Shown: positions 1 through 8,503, counted from the stretch's first letter. The stretch is DNA of 57,950 bases from Stutzerimonas kirkiae (GCF_004327335.1 NZ_QJUO01000030.1:1-57950), one strand, 5' to 3'. Made by a program: numbers and translations. The notes: a model not told the origin generated them from the sequence alone.

Positions 1-133
1 CGCCCGCCCATGACGACTCATGCCCGACCGCCCCGGCCTCCACCACCACCACCGGCTCCCCGGCCCGCGCCAGGTGATAGGCCGACAACAGGCCGATGAC
101 CCCGGCCCCCACTACAACCGTTTCTCTGTTCAC
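1..133 (-). CDS. thiO: Glycine oxidase ThiO, N-terminal fragment
   Basis: The reverse strand from a GTG at 133 reads into the window edge with an N-terminal dinucleotide-binding fold: VVVGAGVIGLLSAYHLARAG followed by a short strand ending VVVVEAG. This is the FAD-binding start of a DAO-family oxidase. ThiO makes the glycine imine used for the thiazole part of thiamine. The assignment rests on this fold plus the position: in Pseudomonas a thiO/DAO-like gene lies divergent from the minor pilin operon. A run of G residues sits a few bases before the GTG as a Shine-Dalgarno, although the spacing is short; another in-frame GTG lies at 151. About 44 residues are visible, so another DAO-family member is possible. 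Confidence 0.75.
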   Translation of the reverse strand, partial: MNRETVVVGAGVIGLLSAYHLARAGEPVVVVEAGAVGHESSWAG

Positions 134-261
134 ACATCCCCCGTTACCCACGTCACATTTCTGCCATCCGCACCTTGTGCGAACGACGAACCGGGCTACA
201 ACACAGCTACCCGTATCGGAACATTCCACGGTACGACACGACATTGCATTGGCAGGCGAAC

Positions 262-834
262 ATGATACGTCCAAAGCGCATGCAGCATGAGCGGCAATCC
301 GCCTTCACTCGTGAACGGCAACTCGCCTTCAGTCTCGGCGAACTGCTGCTGGTCACCGCCCTGCTCGGCATCCTCATCGGCCTGGGCGCCCAGCCCCTGG
401 CACAGATGGTCACGCAGCAGCGCCAGCAGGCCCTGCTCGGCCAGTTGCGCAACAGCCTGCAGCATGCGCGCGCGCAGGCGCTGCTGCTGGGCGAAAGCGT
501 CGAGATCTGCGGCTCGGCGCAGGCCACAAGCTGCAATGACGACTGGTCGTCCGGCTGGAGGCTGCACCGCCCCGGGCGCGACCAGGCGCTCCAGCACCAC
601 CGCCTGGCGCACGGCGAGCACCTGCACTGGAGCGGTTTCACCCAGCGCATACGCTTCCTGCCCAACGGCACCAGCCCCAGCGGAAACGGTCGTTTCTACC
701 AGTGCCGCGGCGAACGGCTGGCCTGGCAACTGGTCCTCAACCGCCAGGGCCGCCTGAAGACCACGACACACAAGGAGAACGCCGCCAGGGACGCGCTATG
801 CCGGAGTAAGAGCAGCCATACGCCTGAAACCTGA
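262..834 (+). CDS. fimT: GspH/FimT (FimU-type) minor pseudopilin
   Basis: This is a type IV pilus minor pilin of about 190 residues and the first gene of the minor pilin operon. It has a basic leader, then a pilin-like hydrophobic helix beginning FSLGELLLVTALLGILIGL, with the conserved Glu at position 5 of the mature protein. Two cysteines followed by a Trp-rich stretch (ICGSAQATSCNDDWSSGW) are typical of the FimT/FimU globular domain. It should join the pilus-tip priming complex with PilV, PilW, PilX and PilE. I start it at ATG 262, preceded by an AGGCG-like site, rather than the ATG at 175, which would give an overlong leader; ATG 280 is also possible. The residue before the cleavage point is Ala, not the usual Gly. 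The operon has only one gene of this type, whereas P. aeruginosa has fimT and fimU. Confidence 0.85.
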   Translation: MIRPKRMQHERQSAFTRERQLAFSLGELLLVTALLGILIGLGAQPLAQMVTQQRQQALLGQLRNSLQHARAQALLLGESVEICGSAQATSCNDDWSSGWRLHRPGRDQALQHHRLAHGEHLHWSGFTQRIRFLPNGTSPSGNGRFYQCRGERLAWQLVLNRQGRLKTTTHKENAARDALCRSKSSHTPET

Positions 835-958
835 AACCTGAAACCTGCGGCACGCCTCGAGCCGGCACACCTTTCGGAAACCTCGACTCCATCACGGAAG
901 CAAAAACACCGAACGGCGATAATCCCTCCCATGCACAGGCCAGACACGGGACTTCGCC

Positions 959-1450
959 ATGTCCGCTCCCCACGCCAGCCAGGGCTTCGGCCTGCTCGAA
1001 CTGCTGGTCACCCTGCTACTGACCAGCACCGCCCTGCTCGGCATGATTGCCATGCAGGGCCAGGCAATCCGCCATGTCCTGGCGGCGACACAGCAGCAGA
1101 AAGCCATATTCCTCGCCAACGACCTGCTCGAACAATTCGCTGGCGACCCTGCGTGGATGGCGGCTCATGGTTTCGCAAAGCTGCCGGCTGCCGCCTGCGG
1201 CAGCGGCGCGCTGCAACCGATGGCGCAGCGGCTCGCCTGCTGGGCGCAGGCGGTGGAAAGCGAACTGCCCGGAGCCAGGGCCCTGGAAGACCAATTCCAT
1301 CTATGCCATTCGACCACGCCCGGCCTCTGCAACGGCGGTAGCCTGCTGGAACTGCAACTGGCCTGGCATGCCAGCGGCGCCGGCTGTACCGCCCGAGGAA
1401 CGTCAGGGGCACGCCCGATCTGCCACTACCGCCTGCGGACCGCGCCATGA
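959..1450 (+). CDS. pilV: Type IV pilus minor pilin PilV
   Basis: This 163-residue pseudopilin has a 9-residue leader ending in Gly, then mature FGLLELLVTLLLTSTALLGM, with Glu at position 5 and the usual hydrophobic N-terminal helix. The downstream motif of the form QQQKAIFLANDLLEQ is typical of PilV, and several cysteines lie in the C-terminal half. PilV is a minor component of the pilus-tip complex inserted through the inner membrane. The gene follows fimT after 124 bp, a gap that contains a short CCTGAAA tandem run (about 824-848). Its stop overlaps the start of pilW by 4 bases, which suggests translational coupling. Confidence 0.88.
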   Translation: MSAPHASQGFGLLELLVTLLLTSTALLGMIAMQGQAIRHVLAATQQQKAIFLANDLLEQFAGDPAWMAAHGFAKLPAAACGSGALQPMAQRLACWAQAVESELPGARALEDQFHLCHSTTPGLCNGGSLLELQLAWHASGAGCTARGTSGARPICHYRLRTAP

Positions 1451-2205
1451 ACGCCTGCATGCCCGGCCCAACCCGGCTACAAGGCGGCCTCTCGCTGGCG
1501 GAGCTGTTGCTCGGCATGGCCATCGGCAGCGCCCTGCTGCTCGGCCTGAGCCTGTTCTACATCGATAACCGACGTCACTACCTGTTCCTGCAGAGCCAAC
1601 TGGAAAACCTGGAAAATGCCCGTCATGCCTTTCTCCTGCTGGAGCAGGAGGTTTCCAGGGCAGGCTACCGGCGCCAGCCCGACCAGCCCTACGAAATCGC
1701 CTTCGGCCCCCAGCAGTTCGGCGCCGCCGGCAAACTCTGCGACCTGGAACAGGGGCAGGTATTCAAATACATCGACGACAGCAGCTTCTGCCTGCGTTAC
1801 CAGCCCGCACTCCCCGACAGCTACAGTTGCGACGGCAAGCCGATCGACGCCATCCCCGCAACGCCCTACACCACCCACCCTGGCGCGCCGGTCATTGCCC
1901 TGTTCTCAGCGGACCGGCAGACGCGCGAACTGCGCTGCAATGGCGACGCCATCGTGCATGATCTCGAACATATACGCTTCGAATACGCGGTTGCCGACAC
2001 CGCCGCAGCGGGCTCTCAGCACTACACCGATACGCCCGGGCCCAGCCAGGCGATAAGCGCCATCCGCTACCTCGCCTGCCTGGCCAGCACGCGCGAAGTC
2101 AGGCGCGACACGGCCCCCCGCCCGGAAGATTGCCCCGGCCCCGCCGACAGGCGCCTGTATGCCAGCTTCGGCAACGGCATTGCCCTGAGGAACCACCGAC
2201 CATGA
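1447..2205 (+). CDS. pilW: Type IV pilus minor pilin PilW
   Basis: This 252-residue pseudopilin has a 14-residue leader ending GG, then mature LSLAELLLGMAIGSALLLGL, with Glu at position 5. The longer globular domain, with the motif FLQSQLENLENARHAFLLLEQEVSRAGYRR, matches the PilW family, where this segment precedes the first strand. It has four or more cysteines in the C-terminal part. PilW works with PilX in the core of the tip-priming complex. Start and stop overlap the neighbouring genes by 4 bases (ATGA) on both sides. Confidence 0.88.
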   Translation: MNACMPGPTRLQGGLSLAELLLGMAIGSALLLGLSLFYIDNRRHYLFLQSQLENLENARHAFLLLEQEVSRAGYRRQPDQPYEIAFGPQQFGAAGKLCDLEQGQVFKYIDDSSFCLRYQPALPDSYSCDGKPIDAIPATPYTTHPGAPVIALFSADRQTRELRCNGDAIVHDLEHIRFEYAVADTAAAGSQHYTDTPGPSQAISAIRYLACLASTREVRRDTAPRPEDCPGPADRRLYASFGNGIALRNHRP

Positions 2206-2735
2206 CGAACCGCCAAGCACCACGCCCGGACGGTTTCACGCTGCTGCCGGCACTCGCCCTGCTACTGGTCCTGAGCGCCCTGGCCAGCGCCGGTATGCGC
2301 AGTGTCGCCCTGGAAACCCGCCTCACCGGCCATCTCGCCGAACGGCAACGCCTGCTGGCGGCCGCGGCAGCCGGGATCAGCGATGCCGAACGGCGCATAC
2401 GCCAGGCAGGTCCCCTGGAGCCACGGCAAAACTGCGGCGATATCTGCCTGCTCGCACGCCAGCCCGGCTACCCCGCGGACTTCAGCGAACGCCAGGCCTA
2501 CCTGGCCGAAGATGCCGCGACGCTCGATTACGACGTTTACTGGTATGCCCTGGCCATCCCCGGTGGCGAGCGCGAGGCCGAGACGGCAACGCCCGAGTAC
2601 GGCAGCCTGCTGCAGGGCGAGGGAATCTTCCACTATGAGATCAACAGCCGGGCGGAAAATGGCGAACGCCATGCCGGCTTGCGCTCCACACTGGCACTGG
2701 ACGCCAGGGGCAGGATCGAACATGCGGCACCATGA
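2202..2735 (+). CDS. pilX: Type IV pilus minor pilin PilX
   Basis: The protein is 177 residues. The start at 2202 overlaps the pilW stop and gives an 11-residue leader ending DG before mature FTLLPALALLLVLSALASAG. The helix continues into MRSVALETRLTGHLAERQRLLAAAAAG, the pattern of the PilX/PilW N-terminal family. Position 5 of the mature protein is Pro rather than the Glu used by most pilins. PilX is the minor pilin thought to hand PilY1 to the tip complex. An upstream in-frame ATG at 2130 lies inside pilW and would destroy the leader, so it was not used. Confidence 0.85.
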   Translation: MTNRQAPRPDGFTLLPALALLLVLSALASAGMRSVALETRLTGHLAERQRLLAAAAAGISDAERRIRQAGPLEPRQNCGDICLLARQPGYPADFSERQAYLAEDAATLDYDVYWYALAIPGGEREAETATPEYGSLLQGEGIFHYEINSRAENGERHAGLRSTLALDARGRIEHAAP

Positions 2736-4971
2736 ATCGCCTATCCACGCCATGCCTGAGCCCATGCCCAGCATCACCCCGGTGTCGATCCAGCGGTCGG
2801 ATATCGCTATGGCCAGGCTCCACCGGGGCGACCCTGGCCGCGAACAGCGGGGACCGCAGAAACCCCGCGGGCAAGCTCGCTCCCAGCAGTGCGCGACAGC
2901 GCTGCGGCGAAGACGAACACCCCTCCGATACCCAACCATCGTTGCAACACTGGCCCTGTTCCTCGCCAGCATGGCCAGCGGCCAGGCCGCCCCCCTGGAT
3001 GAGCAGTTGCCGTTCGAGGTCGATAATGCCCGCCCGGCCGTATCGACCCGGCAAGGCTCCGATGGACTGATCGACAGCGTCTACAGCGGCAGCTTCTCCT
3101 GTACCGACTGGAGCGGCGACCTGAGTCGGAGCGACCGCGCCGCCGATGGCACCAGCATCCGCCGATGGTCGGCCAGGGAACGCAACCAGGGCAGCCTGGC
3201 CAACGTCATGCTGGCCGACCCGGCAGCCGCCAATGGCCTCAAGGCATTCACCTGGGACAACCTCAACGGCGACCAGCAGGAGATGTTGCACAGGAACCCG
3301 GACGACCCTGCAGGACGCGGGGATGGCCGGGGCCGAGAGCGAGTCGCCTATCTCCTCGGCGAACGCCTGAATGAAGGAGACGGGCAGGATGACTTCCGCA
3401 AGCGCCAGGGGCTGATCGGCGCCATCGTTCACGCCAGCCCGGCCATCGTCTCGACACCCGGCTACCTCGCGCACCTGGCCGACGCCATCGAGAACCCCGA
3501 AGGCCGCGCAGGCTATCGCGACTACCAGGCATTCCGCATGGCCCTTGCCGGCAACGACGGGCGCCAGAAACGCCTCTACATCGGCGCCAACGACGGCATG
3601 CTGCACGCTATCGACGCCGAAACGGGCGTATCCACATTCGCCTTCATCCCCACTGCGGCCATACCCGGCCTGCACCGGCTGACCAGCCAGAACTTCGGCC
3701 AGGATGGCCCCCCCTTCTTCGTCGACGGCACACCCGTGGTGCGGGATGTCTACTTCAACGACAGCCTCGGCTGGCGTAGCGTGCTGGTCGGCACCCTGGG
3801 GCGCGGAGGCCGCGCCCTCTTCGCCCTGGACGTGACACACCCGGACGCCATCAGCCTGCTCTGGGAATTCGGCGACAACACGCCCCAGGGCGATCCGGAC
3901 CTGGGCTACAGCCTGCCACGCCCCGAGATCGTCCGCCTGCACAGCGGCCAGTGGGCCGTACTGCAGGGCAACGGCCCGGCCAGTGCCCAGCGGCGTGCGG
4001 CCCTGCTTATCATCGACATCCAGAGCGGCCGGCTACTCGGCAAACTGCTGCCGCCCCCGACCGTAGAGGCACCCAATGGCCTCTCCAGCGTCCGCGCCGC
4101 CGATAACGACAGCGACGGCCTGGCCGACTATGCCTATGCCGGGGACCTGCAGGGCAACCTGTGGCGCTTCGACCTGCTGCCAACCGGCCTGCCGTCCGGC
4201 GAAACGCAACAGGACCCACTCGCTCCATCGGCCCTCGGCCCGGTCAACCTCGCGGACTTCGCCATCGCCTACCAGGCGACACCGTTGTTCAGCGCCCGGG
4301 ACGACCAGGGAAAGCGCCAACCCATCACCCTCCAGCCATCCCTCATTCGCCATCCTGGCCGGTTGGGCTACCTGGTCCTGTTGGCCACTGGCAGGCATTC
4401 CGCTGTGGACGGCGGCACGGACCACAGTCAGACCGCCAGCGTCTATGCCATATGGGATCGCAAGAGCAAAGGCCAGCGGACACTGGCAAGCGATACCGGA
4501 GCCCGCCGCGACAACCTGCTGACCCAGCACCCGGGTAGCCAGCGCACGGTCGACTGGTACGGAGAAAACGGCACTGCCCATTGGGGCTGGAAGCTCGACC
4601 TGCCAATGGACGCTGCCCGAACGGGCGAAAGGGTCATCGCCGACATGACCCGCCATGGCCATACCCTGTTATTCAGCAGCCAGGGGCATGGCCCGGCCAT
4701 CTGCTCCGGCCCCCGTGAAAGCTGGCTCCACAGCATCGATGCGCGCAGTGGCGCCAGCGCCTTGGCAGGCCCGGGAACGGATGACAGCGACAGCAACCCG
4801 GACCAGCAGCCCCCGCCCATCAGCCTGGGGACCCGGGGAGGCTTCGCCCTGGCGGCCGAAGGGCGGGTCTTCGGCAACGATACGGACGCCCTCGGTGGCC
4901 AGCAGATGAATGCCGCCAGCGACGACTCGGGGCGTCGGAGCTGGCTGGTCCTCCCAGAACAATACCGATGA
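2722..4971 (+). CDS. pilY1: PilY1-type pilus tip protein, short form without VWA domain
   Basis: The C-terminal half is a PilY1 beta-propeller: repeated motifs such as LYIGANDGMLHAIDAETG and VYFNDSLGWRSVLVGTLGRG, and a calcium-binding loop DNDSDGLAD at about residues 461-469 followed by YAGDLQGNLWRFDL. PilY1 sits at the pilus tip and regulates extension, retraction and adhesion. The predicted length is about 749 residues, against about 1160 for P. aeruginosa PilY1, and no N-terminal von Willebrand A domain is seen. A signal-peptide core (IVATLALFLASMASGQA) lies near residues 73-89 with the likely cleavage before APLDEQ. The start is uncertain: ATG 2722 has an AGGA site and overlaps pilX; ATG 2752, 2764 and 2809 are alternatives. 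A REP-like palindrome falls inside the leader-coding part. The stop overlaps pilE by 4 bases. Confidence 0.8.
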   Translation: MRHHESPIHAMPEPMPSITPVSIQRSDIAMARLHRGDPGREQRGPQKPRGQARSQQCATALRRRRTPLRYPTIVATLALFLASMASGQAAPLDEQLPFEVDNARPAVSTRQGSDGLIDSVYSGSFSCTDWSGDLSRSDRAADGTSIRRWSARERNQGSLANVMLADPAAANGLKAFTWDNLNGDQQEMLHRNPDDPAGRGDGRGRERVAYLLGERLNEGDGQDDFRKRQGLIGAIVHASPAIVSTPGYLAHLADAIENPEGRAGYRDYQAFRMALAGNDGRQKRLYIGANDGMLHAIDAETGVSTFAFIPTAAIPGLHRLTSQNFGQDGPPFFVDGTPVVRDVYFNDSLGWRSVLVGTLGRGGRALFALDVTHPDAISLLWEFGDNTPQGDPDLGYSLPRPEIVRLHSGQWAVLQGNGPASAQRRAALLIIDIQSGRLLGKLLPPPTVEAPNGLSSVRAADNDSDGLADYAYAGDLQGNLWRFDLLPTGLPSGETQQDPLAPSALGPVNLADFAIAYQATPLFSARDDQGKRQPITLQPSLIRHPGRLGYLVLLATGRHSAVDGGTDHSQTASVYAIWDRKSKGQRTLASDTGARRDNLLTQHPGSQRTVDWYGENGTAHWGWKLDLPMDAARTGERVIADMTRHGHTLLFSSQGHGPAICSGPRESWLHSIDARSGASALAGPGTDDSDSNPDQQPPPISLGTRGGFALAAEGRVFGNDTDALGGQQMNAASDDSGRRSWLVLPEQYR
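2836..2885. repeat. REP-like palindrome inside the 5' part of pilY1
   Basis: The sequence contains GGCCGCGAA followed by CCGCGGGCAAGCTCGCTCCC, which closely resembles the Pseudomonas REP consensus (compare 49391-49461). REPs are normally intergenic; here it sits between the pilX stop and the pilY1 signal-peptide core and is translated if any of the candidate pilY1 starts is used. Confidence 0.65.
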
Positions 4972-5378
4972 AAGCGTACGCCCGGGCGCTACAAGGCGGC
5001 TTCAGCCTGATGGAACTGACGATCGTCGCGGCCATCATCGGCACCCTGGCCGCCATCGCCTATCCCGACTACCGGGAATACCGCCTGCGCGGCCTGCGTA
5101 GCGAAGGCCAGGCCCTGCTGCTGGAGCTGGCGACCCGGCAGGAAGCCTACTTCGCCCAGTACAACCGTTATGCGATCAGCGCCAGCGACTTCGACCAGTT
5201 GGGCCTGTCGGTCTCGGCTCACGGGCACTATGGGGCCGCCGTGGCGGCAGGCGACGGCGGCTACAGCCTGGCCGCGCTGGCGCGCTTTCGCGACGACGAT
5301 TGCGCGAATCTCAGCCTGGACGCCCTGGGCAATCGCGGCAACAGCGGCCGGGCCGGGCCGGAGCGCTGCTGGCGTTGA
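4968..5378 (+). CDS. pilE: Type IV pilus minor pilin PilE
   Basis: This 136-residue pilin has a 11-residue leader ending GG, then FSLMELTIVAAIIGTLAAIA with Glu at position 5, followed by YPDYREYRLRGLRSEGQALL, typical of PilE and the ComE/TfpX-like minor pilins. A C-terminal cysteine pair brackets a loop of about 22 residues (C...ERCW), the expected disulfide D-region. It is the last gene of the operon and overlaps pilY1 by 4 bases. No pilY2 was found between pilY1 and pilE. It is convergent with the methyltransferase gene, with no bases between the two stop codons. Confidence 0.87.
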   Translation: MKAYARALQGGFSLMELTIVAAIIGTLAAIAYPDYREYRLRGLRSEGQALLLELATRQEAYFAQYNRYAISASDFDQLGLSVSAHGHYGAAVAAGDGGYSLAALARFRDDDCANLSLDALGNRGNSGRAGPERCWR

Positions 5379-6317
5379 TCAGCGCCGGGCGAACACCATC
5401 GCCTTCAGGCCAGCCTCGGCATCGATATCCTCGAACTCGGGAGGATTTTCCAGGCGCTGGCAGAACTGCAGCTCCGGTGCCTCTTCGGCCATGCATTCGA
5501 GCAGGAAAGCCGTCCCGGTCGCGGGATCGTTGACACAGGCCAGTACCTGCCCCTGCTCGCTCAATAGCTCGGGCAGGCGGCGCAGGATCTTGCGGTAATC
5601 CCGGCTCAGGGCAAAGCTGCCTTTCTGGAAGGATGGCGGGTCGATGATCACCAGGTCATAGGGGCCCAGCCTGCGTACCTTGCCCCATGAGCGAAACAGC
5701 TCATGCCCGAGGAAACTCACCTTTTCCAGGTCATGCCCGTTCAGGCGATGATTCTCTCGCCCGCGCGCCAGCGCCGCCCTGGCCATGTCCAGATTCACCA
5801 CATGCTCGGCGCCACCGGCAATCGCCGCCACCGAAAACGCGCAGGTATAGGCGAACAGGTTCAGCACACGCCGCCCGCTGGCATGCTCCCTGACCCAGCG
5901 CCGGCCATGGCGCATATCCAGAAACAGCCCGATATTCTGGTTACGCCCGGGATCGAGGCGAAAACGCAGGCCATCCTCGCTGACCGGCCAGTGCTCCACC
6001 TCGGTGCCCAGCAGCCAGCGAGTCGCGCTGTCCGGCAGGTAGCGCTGCTGCAGTAGCAGCGTATGGGCGCCACAAGCTGCCCAGGCATCGGAGCGGGTCA
6101 GCTCCAGCAGCATCCGTTCCAGCGCCGCCAGTTGCTCGGGCAGCGGTTCACGGAACAGAGCGACCAGCAGGCTGCCCTGCAGCCAGTCCACGGTTATCTG
6201 CTCCAGACCCGGCCAGCGCCGGCCGCGCCCATGGAACAGACGCCGCACCTCATCCGGCGCCGCGGCCAGGGCACGGGTCAGATACTGTTGCAGGAAATGG
6301 AGAGCGTCGGGCGTCAT
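5379..6317 (-). CDS. RlmK/RlmI-like class I SAM-dependent methyltransferase
   Basis: The 312-residue protein has SAM motif I at about 151-170 (VLNLFAYTCAFSVAAIAGGA), an acidic strand end VVNLDMAR, and the catalytic-type motif IIDPPSFQKG at about 225-233. The block NQNIGLFLDMRHGRRWV is characteristic of the Methyltrans_SAM group that contains the rRNA cytosine methyltransferases RlmI and RlmKL. It lacks the THUMP or PUA domain of those enzymes, so the RNA target cannot be named from sequence. It is expected to be cytosolic and monocistronic. Confidence 0.8.
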   Translation of the reverse strand: MTPDALHFLQQYLTRALAAAPDEVRRLFHGRGRRWPGLEQITVDWLQGSLLVALFREPLPEQLAALERMLLELTRSDAWAACGAHTLLLQQRYLPDSATRWLLGTEVEHWPVSEDGLRFRLDPGRNQNIGLFLDMRHGRRWVREHASGRRVLNLFAYTCAFSVAAIAGGAEHVVNLDMARAALARGRENHRLNGHDLEKVSFLGHELFRSWGKVRRLGPYDLVIIDPPSFQKGSFALSRDYRKILRRLPELLSEQGQVLACVNDPATGTAFLLECMAEEAPELQFCQRLENPPEFEDIDAEAGLKAMVFARR

Positions 6318-6642
6318 GGAGAAGGCCAGCTATGAAAGGAGCCGCATTGTACTGTGCTCCGCTTGCCGATGCCCGCACGCGCCCCTGCCCATACCAGGGC
6401 GATCACGCCATGTCGTTGCGCGTCAAGGTGCCTCGATAGAGGCGCTGGCGGCTGGAACGCTGGACGAACGATACGGGCGGCGCCGCTGTTCCGTTCAGCC
6501 TCCGGCACCCCAGCACGCTGTTCGTGCCCCTGGCCGCGACGAAACGGCAACAGCCCCTGGCCATCAACAATGACGACTTACCGGTATAATTGCTCCCGAA
6601 CGGTCCAACCGGACCCTATCCGCCGCAACCCTCACAGAGAAC
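6318..6642. repeat. Intergenic gap with a degenerate family-A repeat
   Basis: This is a 325-bp gap between divergent genes. Positions about 6396-6530 carry a diverged family-A element: GGGCGATCAC..CCATG..CGTT, then CTCGATAGAGGCGCTGG, a CTGGAACGCTGGACGAA arm, and a weak right arm with CGTTCAGCCTCC. No gene is supported. The promoter of the acyltransferase should lie in about 6540-6640, where the sequence is locally more AT-rich (CCGGTATAATTGC), with TATAAT at about 6584-6589 as a possible -10 box. Confidence 0.6.
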
Positions 6643-7809
6643 ATGATGGACGAATTCGAAGCCATCCGCCCCTATACCGACAGAGAAGTCCCCACCGTCA
6701 TGGCGCGTCTTTTCGCCGACCGTGAATTTCTCGATATCCTCGCCCGCTTCCGCTTTCCGAAGCTGGCCGGGCCGCTGGGCTGGCTGCTCAAACCCCTGAT
6801 TTCGCGGAAATTGCACAAGGAATTCGCCGGCATCCACTCGGTGGATATGCTGCAGCAGCGTATAGAGTCCTATGTGGAGCGCACCATCGCGCGCGCCACC
6901 GACGGCGTCACCTATTCGGGCCTGGATGGCCTGCAGGCCGGTCAGTCCTACCTGTTCCTGGCCAACCACCGGGACATCGTGATGGACCCGGCATTCGTCA
7001 ATTACGCGGTATTCCAGACCGGCATGCGCACCCCCAGGATCGCCATTGGCGACAACCTGCTGCAACGCCCCTTCGTCAGCGACCTGATGCGCCTGAACAA
7101 GAGCTTCATCGTGCAACGCTCGTTGACCGGGCGCCGCGAGAAACTGGCGGCGTACCAACTGCTCTCCGCCTATATCAACCACTCGATCCGCAGCGATGGC
7201 GAGTCGATCTGGATTGCCCAGGCGGAAGGCCGCGCCAAGGATGGTGACGATCGCACCGACTCGGCGATTCTCAAGATGCTGCACATGAGCCGCAAGGACG
7301 AGGCCTTCGCCGAAACCCTGGCGGCCCTGCACCTGACGCCGGTATCCATCAGCTACGAATACGACCCCTGCGACCAGGCCAAGGCCCGCGAACTGTATAC
7401 CCGAGCCAGTACGGGCAGCTACCAGAAAACGCCGGGAGAGGACGATGCCAGCATCGCGCTGGGTATTACCGGCTACAAAGGCAGGGTCCATGTGCATTTC
7501 GGCCAGCCGGTGGTCGCGCCCCAGGAAGATGCCAAGCAACTGGCCTATGCCCTGGACCAGCAGATCCTCTCCGGCTACCGGCTGTTCCCGGTCCACTACC
7601 TGGCCTACGCCAGTTGGGATGAACGCGACCCGCAGTTGGCGGTGCCACAAGCTGCGACGCTGTTCTCCAGCGATGAGCTGGAACGCGCCCGGCAGGAATG
7701 GAACAGGCGCCTGCAGGCCTGCCCCGTCGAACAACGCCCCTACCTGATCCGGCAATACGCCACCCCGGTACGCAACCAGTACCGGGTCAAGGCGGGACTA
7801 CCGCTCTAG
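6643..7809 (+). CDS. PlsC-like 1-acylglycerol-3-phosphate acyltransferase family protein
   Basis: This 388-residue acyltransferase has FLANHRDIVMDPAFVN at about 105-120, the acyl-acceptor motif block, and IWIAQAEGRAKDGDDRTD at about 190-207, matching the EGxR-type glycerophosphate-binding block. Such enzymes acylate glycerol phosphate or a related lipid at the inner membrane, but the substrate is not deducible. The His-to-Asp spacing is five residues (H109, D115) instead of the textbook four. It starts at tandem ATGATG (6643/6646) after an AGAGA site. It stands alone, followed by a convergent small gene. Confidence 0.8.
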   Translation: MMDEFEAIRPYTDREVPTVMARLFADREFLDILARFRFPKLAGPLGWLLKPLISRKLHKEFAGIHSVDMLQQRIESYVERTIARATDGVTYSGLDGLQAGQSYLFLANHRDIVMDPAFVNYAVFQTGMRTPRIAIGDNLLQRPFVSDLMRLNKSFIVQRSLTGRREKLAAYQLLSAYINHSIRSDGESIWIAQAEGRAKDGDDRTDSAILKMLHMSRKDEAFAETLAALHLTPVSISYEYDPCDQAKARELYTRASTGSYQKTPGEDDASIALGITGYKGRVHVHFGQPVVAPQEDAKQLAYALDQQILSGYRLFPVHYLAYASWDERDPQLAVPQAATLFSSDELERARQEWNRRLQACPVEQRPYLIRQYATPVRNQYRVKAGLPL

Positions 7810-7876
7810 GGTGTTCGATACAGCGGTGTCCGGCCAGAAGCAGCCGGAAGCCTGAAACCATGCGATGCATGCCTGT

Positions 7877-8167
7877 TCAGAACACCCGGCTCAACCAGGA
7901 AACCGCCAGCCCCAGGCCCAGGCCGGCGAAGCCGGCCGCGTAGAATACGAAATCGACACGCGCCTCGCGCTGCACCTCCTCCTGGCGCTCACGCCGGGCA
8001 CGCTGCGAGGCATCGTTCAGCGGCCGGCGCATGGCCGCCACGACCCGCTGACGGCGACGTGTGCTCACCAGCACCCAGGAACCGGTGAGGCTGATAATGA
8101 GCGCAAGGCAGTTGAGTACCAGGGACACGGAAATACATTCACTCTGCGATTGGCCCGGACACGACAT
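7877..8167 (-). CDS. Small two-helix membrane protein, unknown function
   Basis: The 96-residue protein has a hydrophobic segment near the N terminus (VSLVLNCLALIISLTGSWVL), a strongly basic and acidic middle (RRRQRVV...RRERQEEVQREARV) and a second hydrophobic segment near the C terminus (FYAAGFAGLGLGLAVSWL). This is the pattern of a small inner-membrane protein with a charged cytosolic loop. I do not recognise the family. The ATG at 8167 has a weak upstream site; a GTG about 13 codons in, preceded by GAGTGA, is a plausible alternative start. Confidence 0.6.
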   Translation of the reverse strand: MSCPGQSQSECISVSLVLNCLALIISLTGSWVLVSTRRRQRVVAAMRRPLNDASQRARRERQEEVQREARVDFVFYAAGFAGLGLGLAVSWLSRVF

Positions 8168-8371
8168 GGGCGGTTGGACACAGGATCCCCTTCTCCAGGG
8201 TATCGCCAGGCGCTACCCGGCCCGGGCAGCACAGGGAAACCATCGGACATGGGCCTGGCTTGTCACGAACGAGCACCGTCGACGATGGCCCACGGATAAA
8301 CGGCATTCACCGGATAACCGGAACGATCGGAGACAGGCCAAGGGCGATCGCGCGATGCACCACCAGAGGAC

Positions 8372-8495
8372 CAAAAAGAGCGCTGGAGGGCTGCAAACTG
8401 AACGACAGCGCATGGCAACCGGCGTCTTTCGTCCAGCTTTCCAGCCTACAGCGCCTTTATCGAAGCACCTTACCCGTGGATAACGGCATGACGCC
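8372..8495. repeat. Family-A palindromic repeat, reverse orientation
   Basis: The arms are AAAAAGAGCGCTGGAGGGCTG at the left and CGTCCAGCTTTCCAGC...GCGCCTTTATCGAAGCACC at the right, then GGATAACGGCATGACGCC. Read on the minus strand, the right part matches the 5' half of the copies at 34743 and 37024 (ATGCCGTTAT then GGTGCTTCGATAAA). It fills most of the 336-bp gap 8168-8503; I see no gene in the rest of that gap. Confidence 0.75.
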
Positions 8496-8503
8496 ATCCC
8501 GCC

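Noticed and set aside
2732..3070. Alternative pilY1 start in another frame just after the pilX ATGA
   Set aside because: That frame has no signal peptide and no PilY1 similarity, and ends at 3070; it would work only with a frameshift for which there is no other sign.
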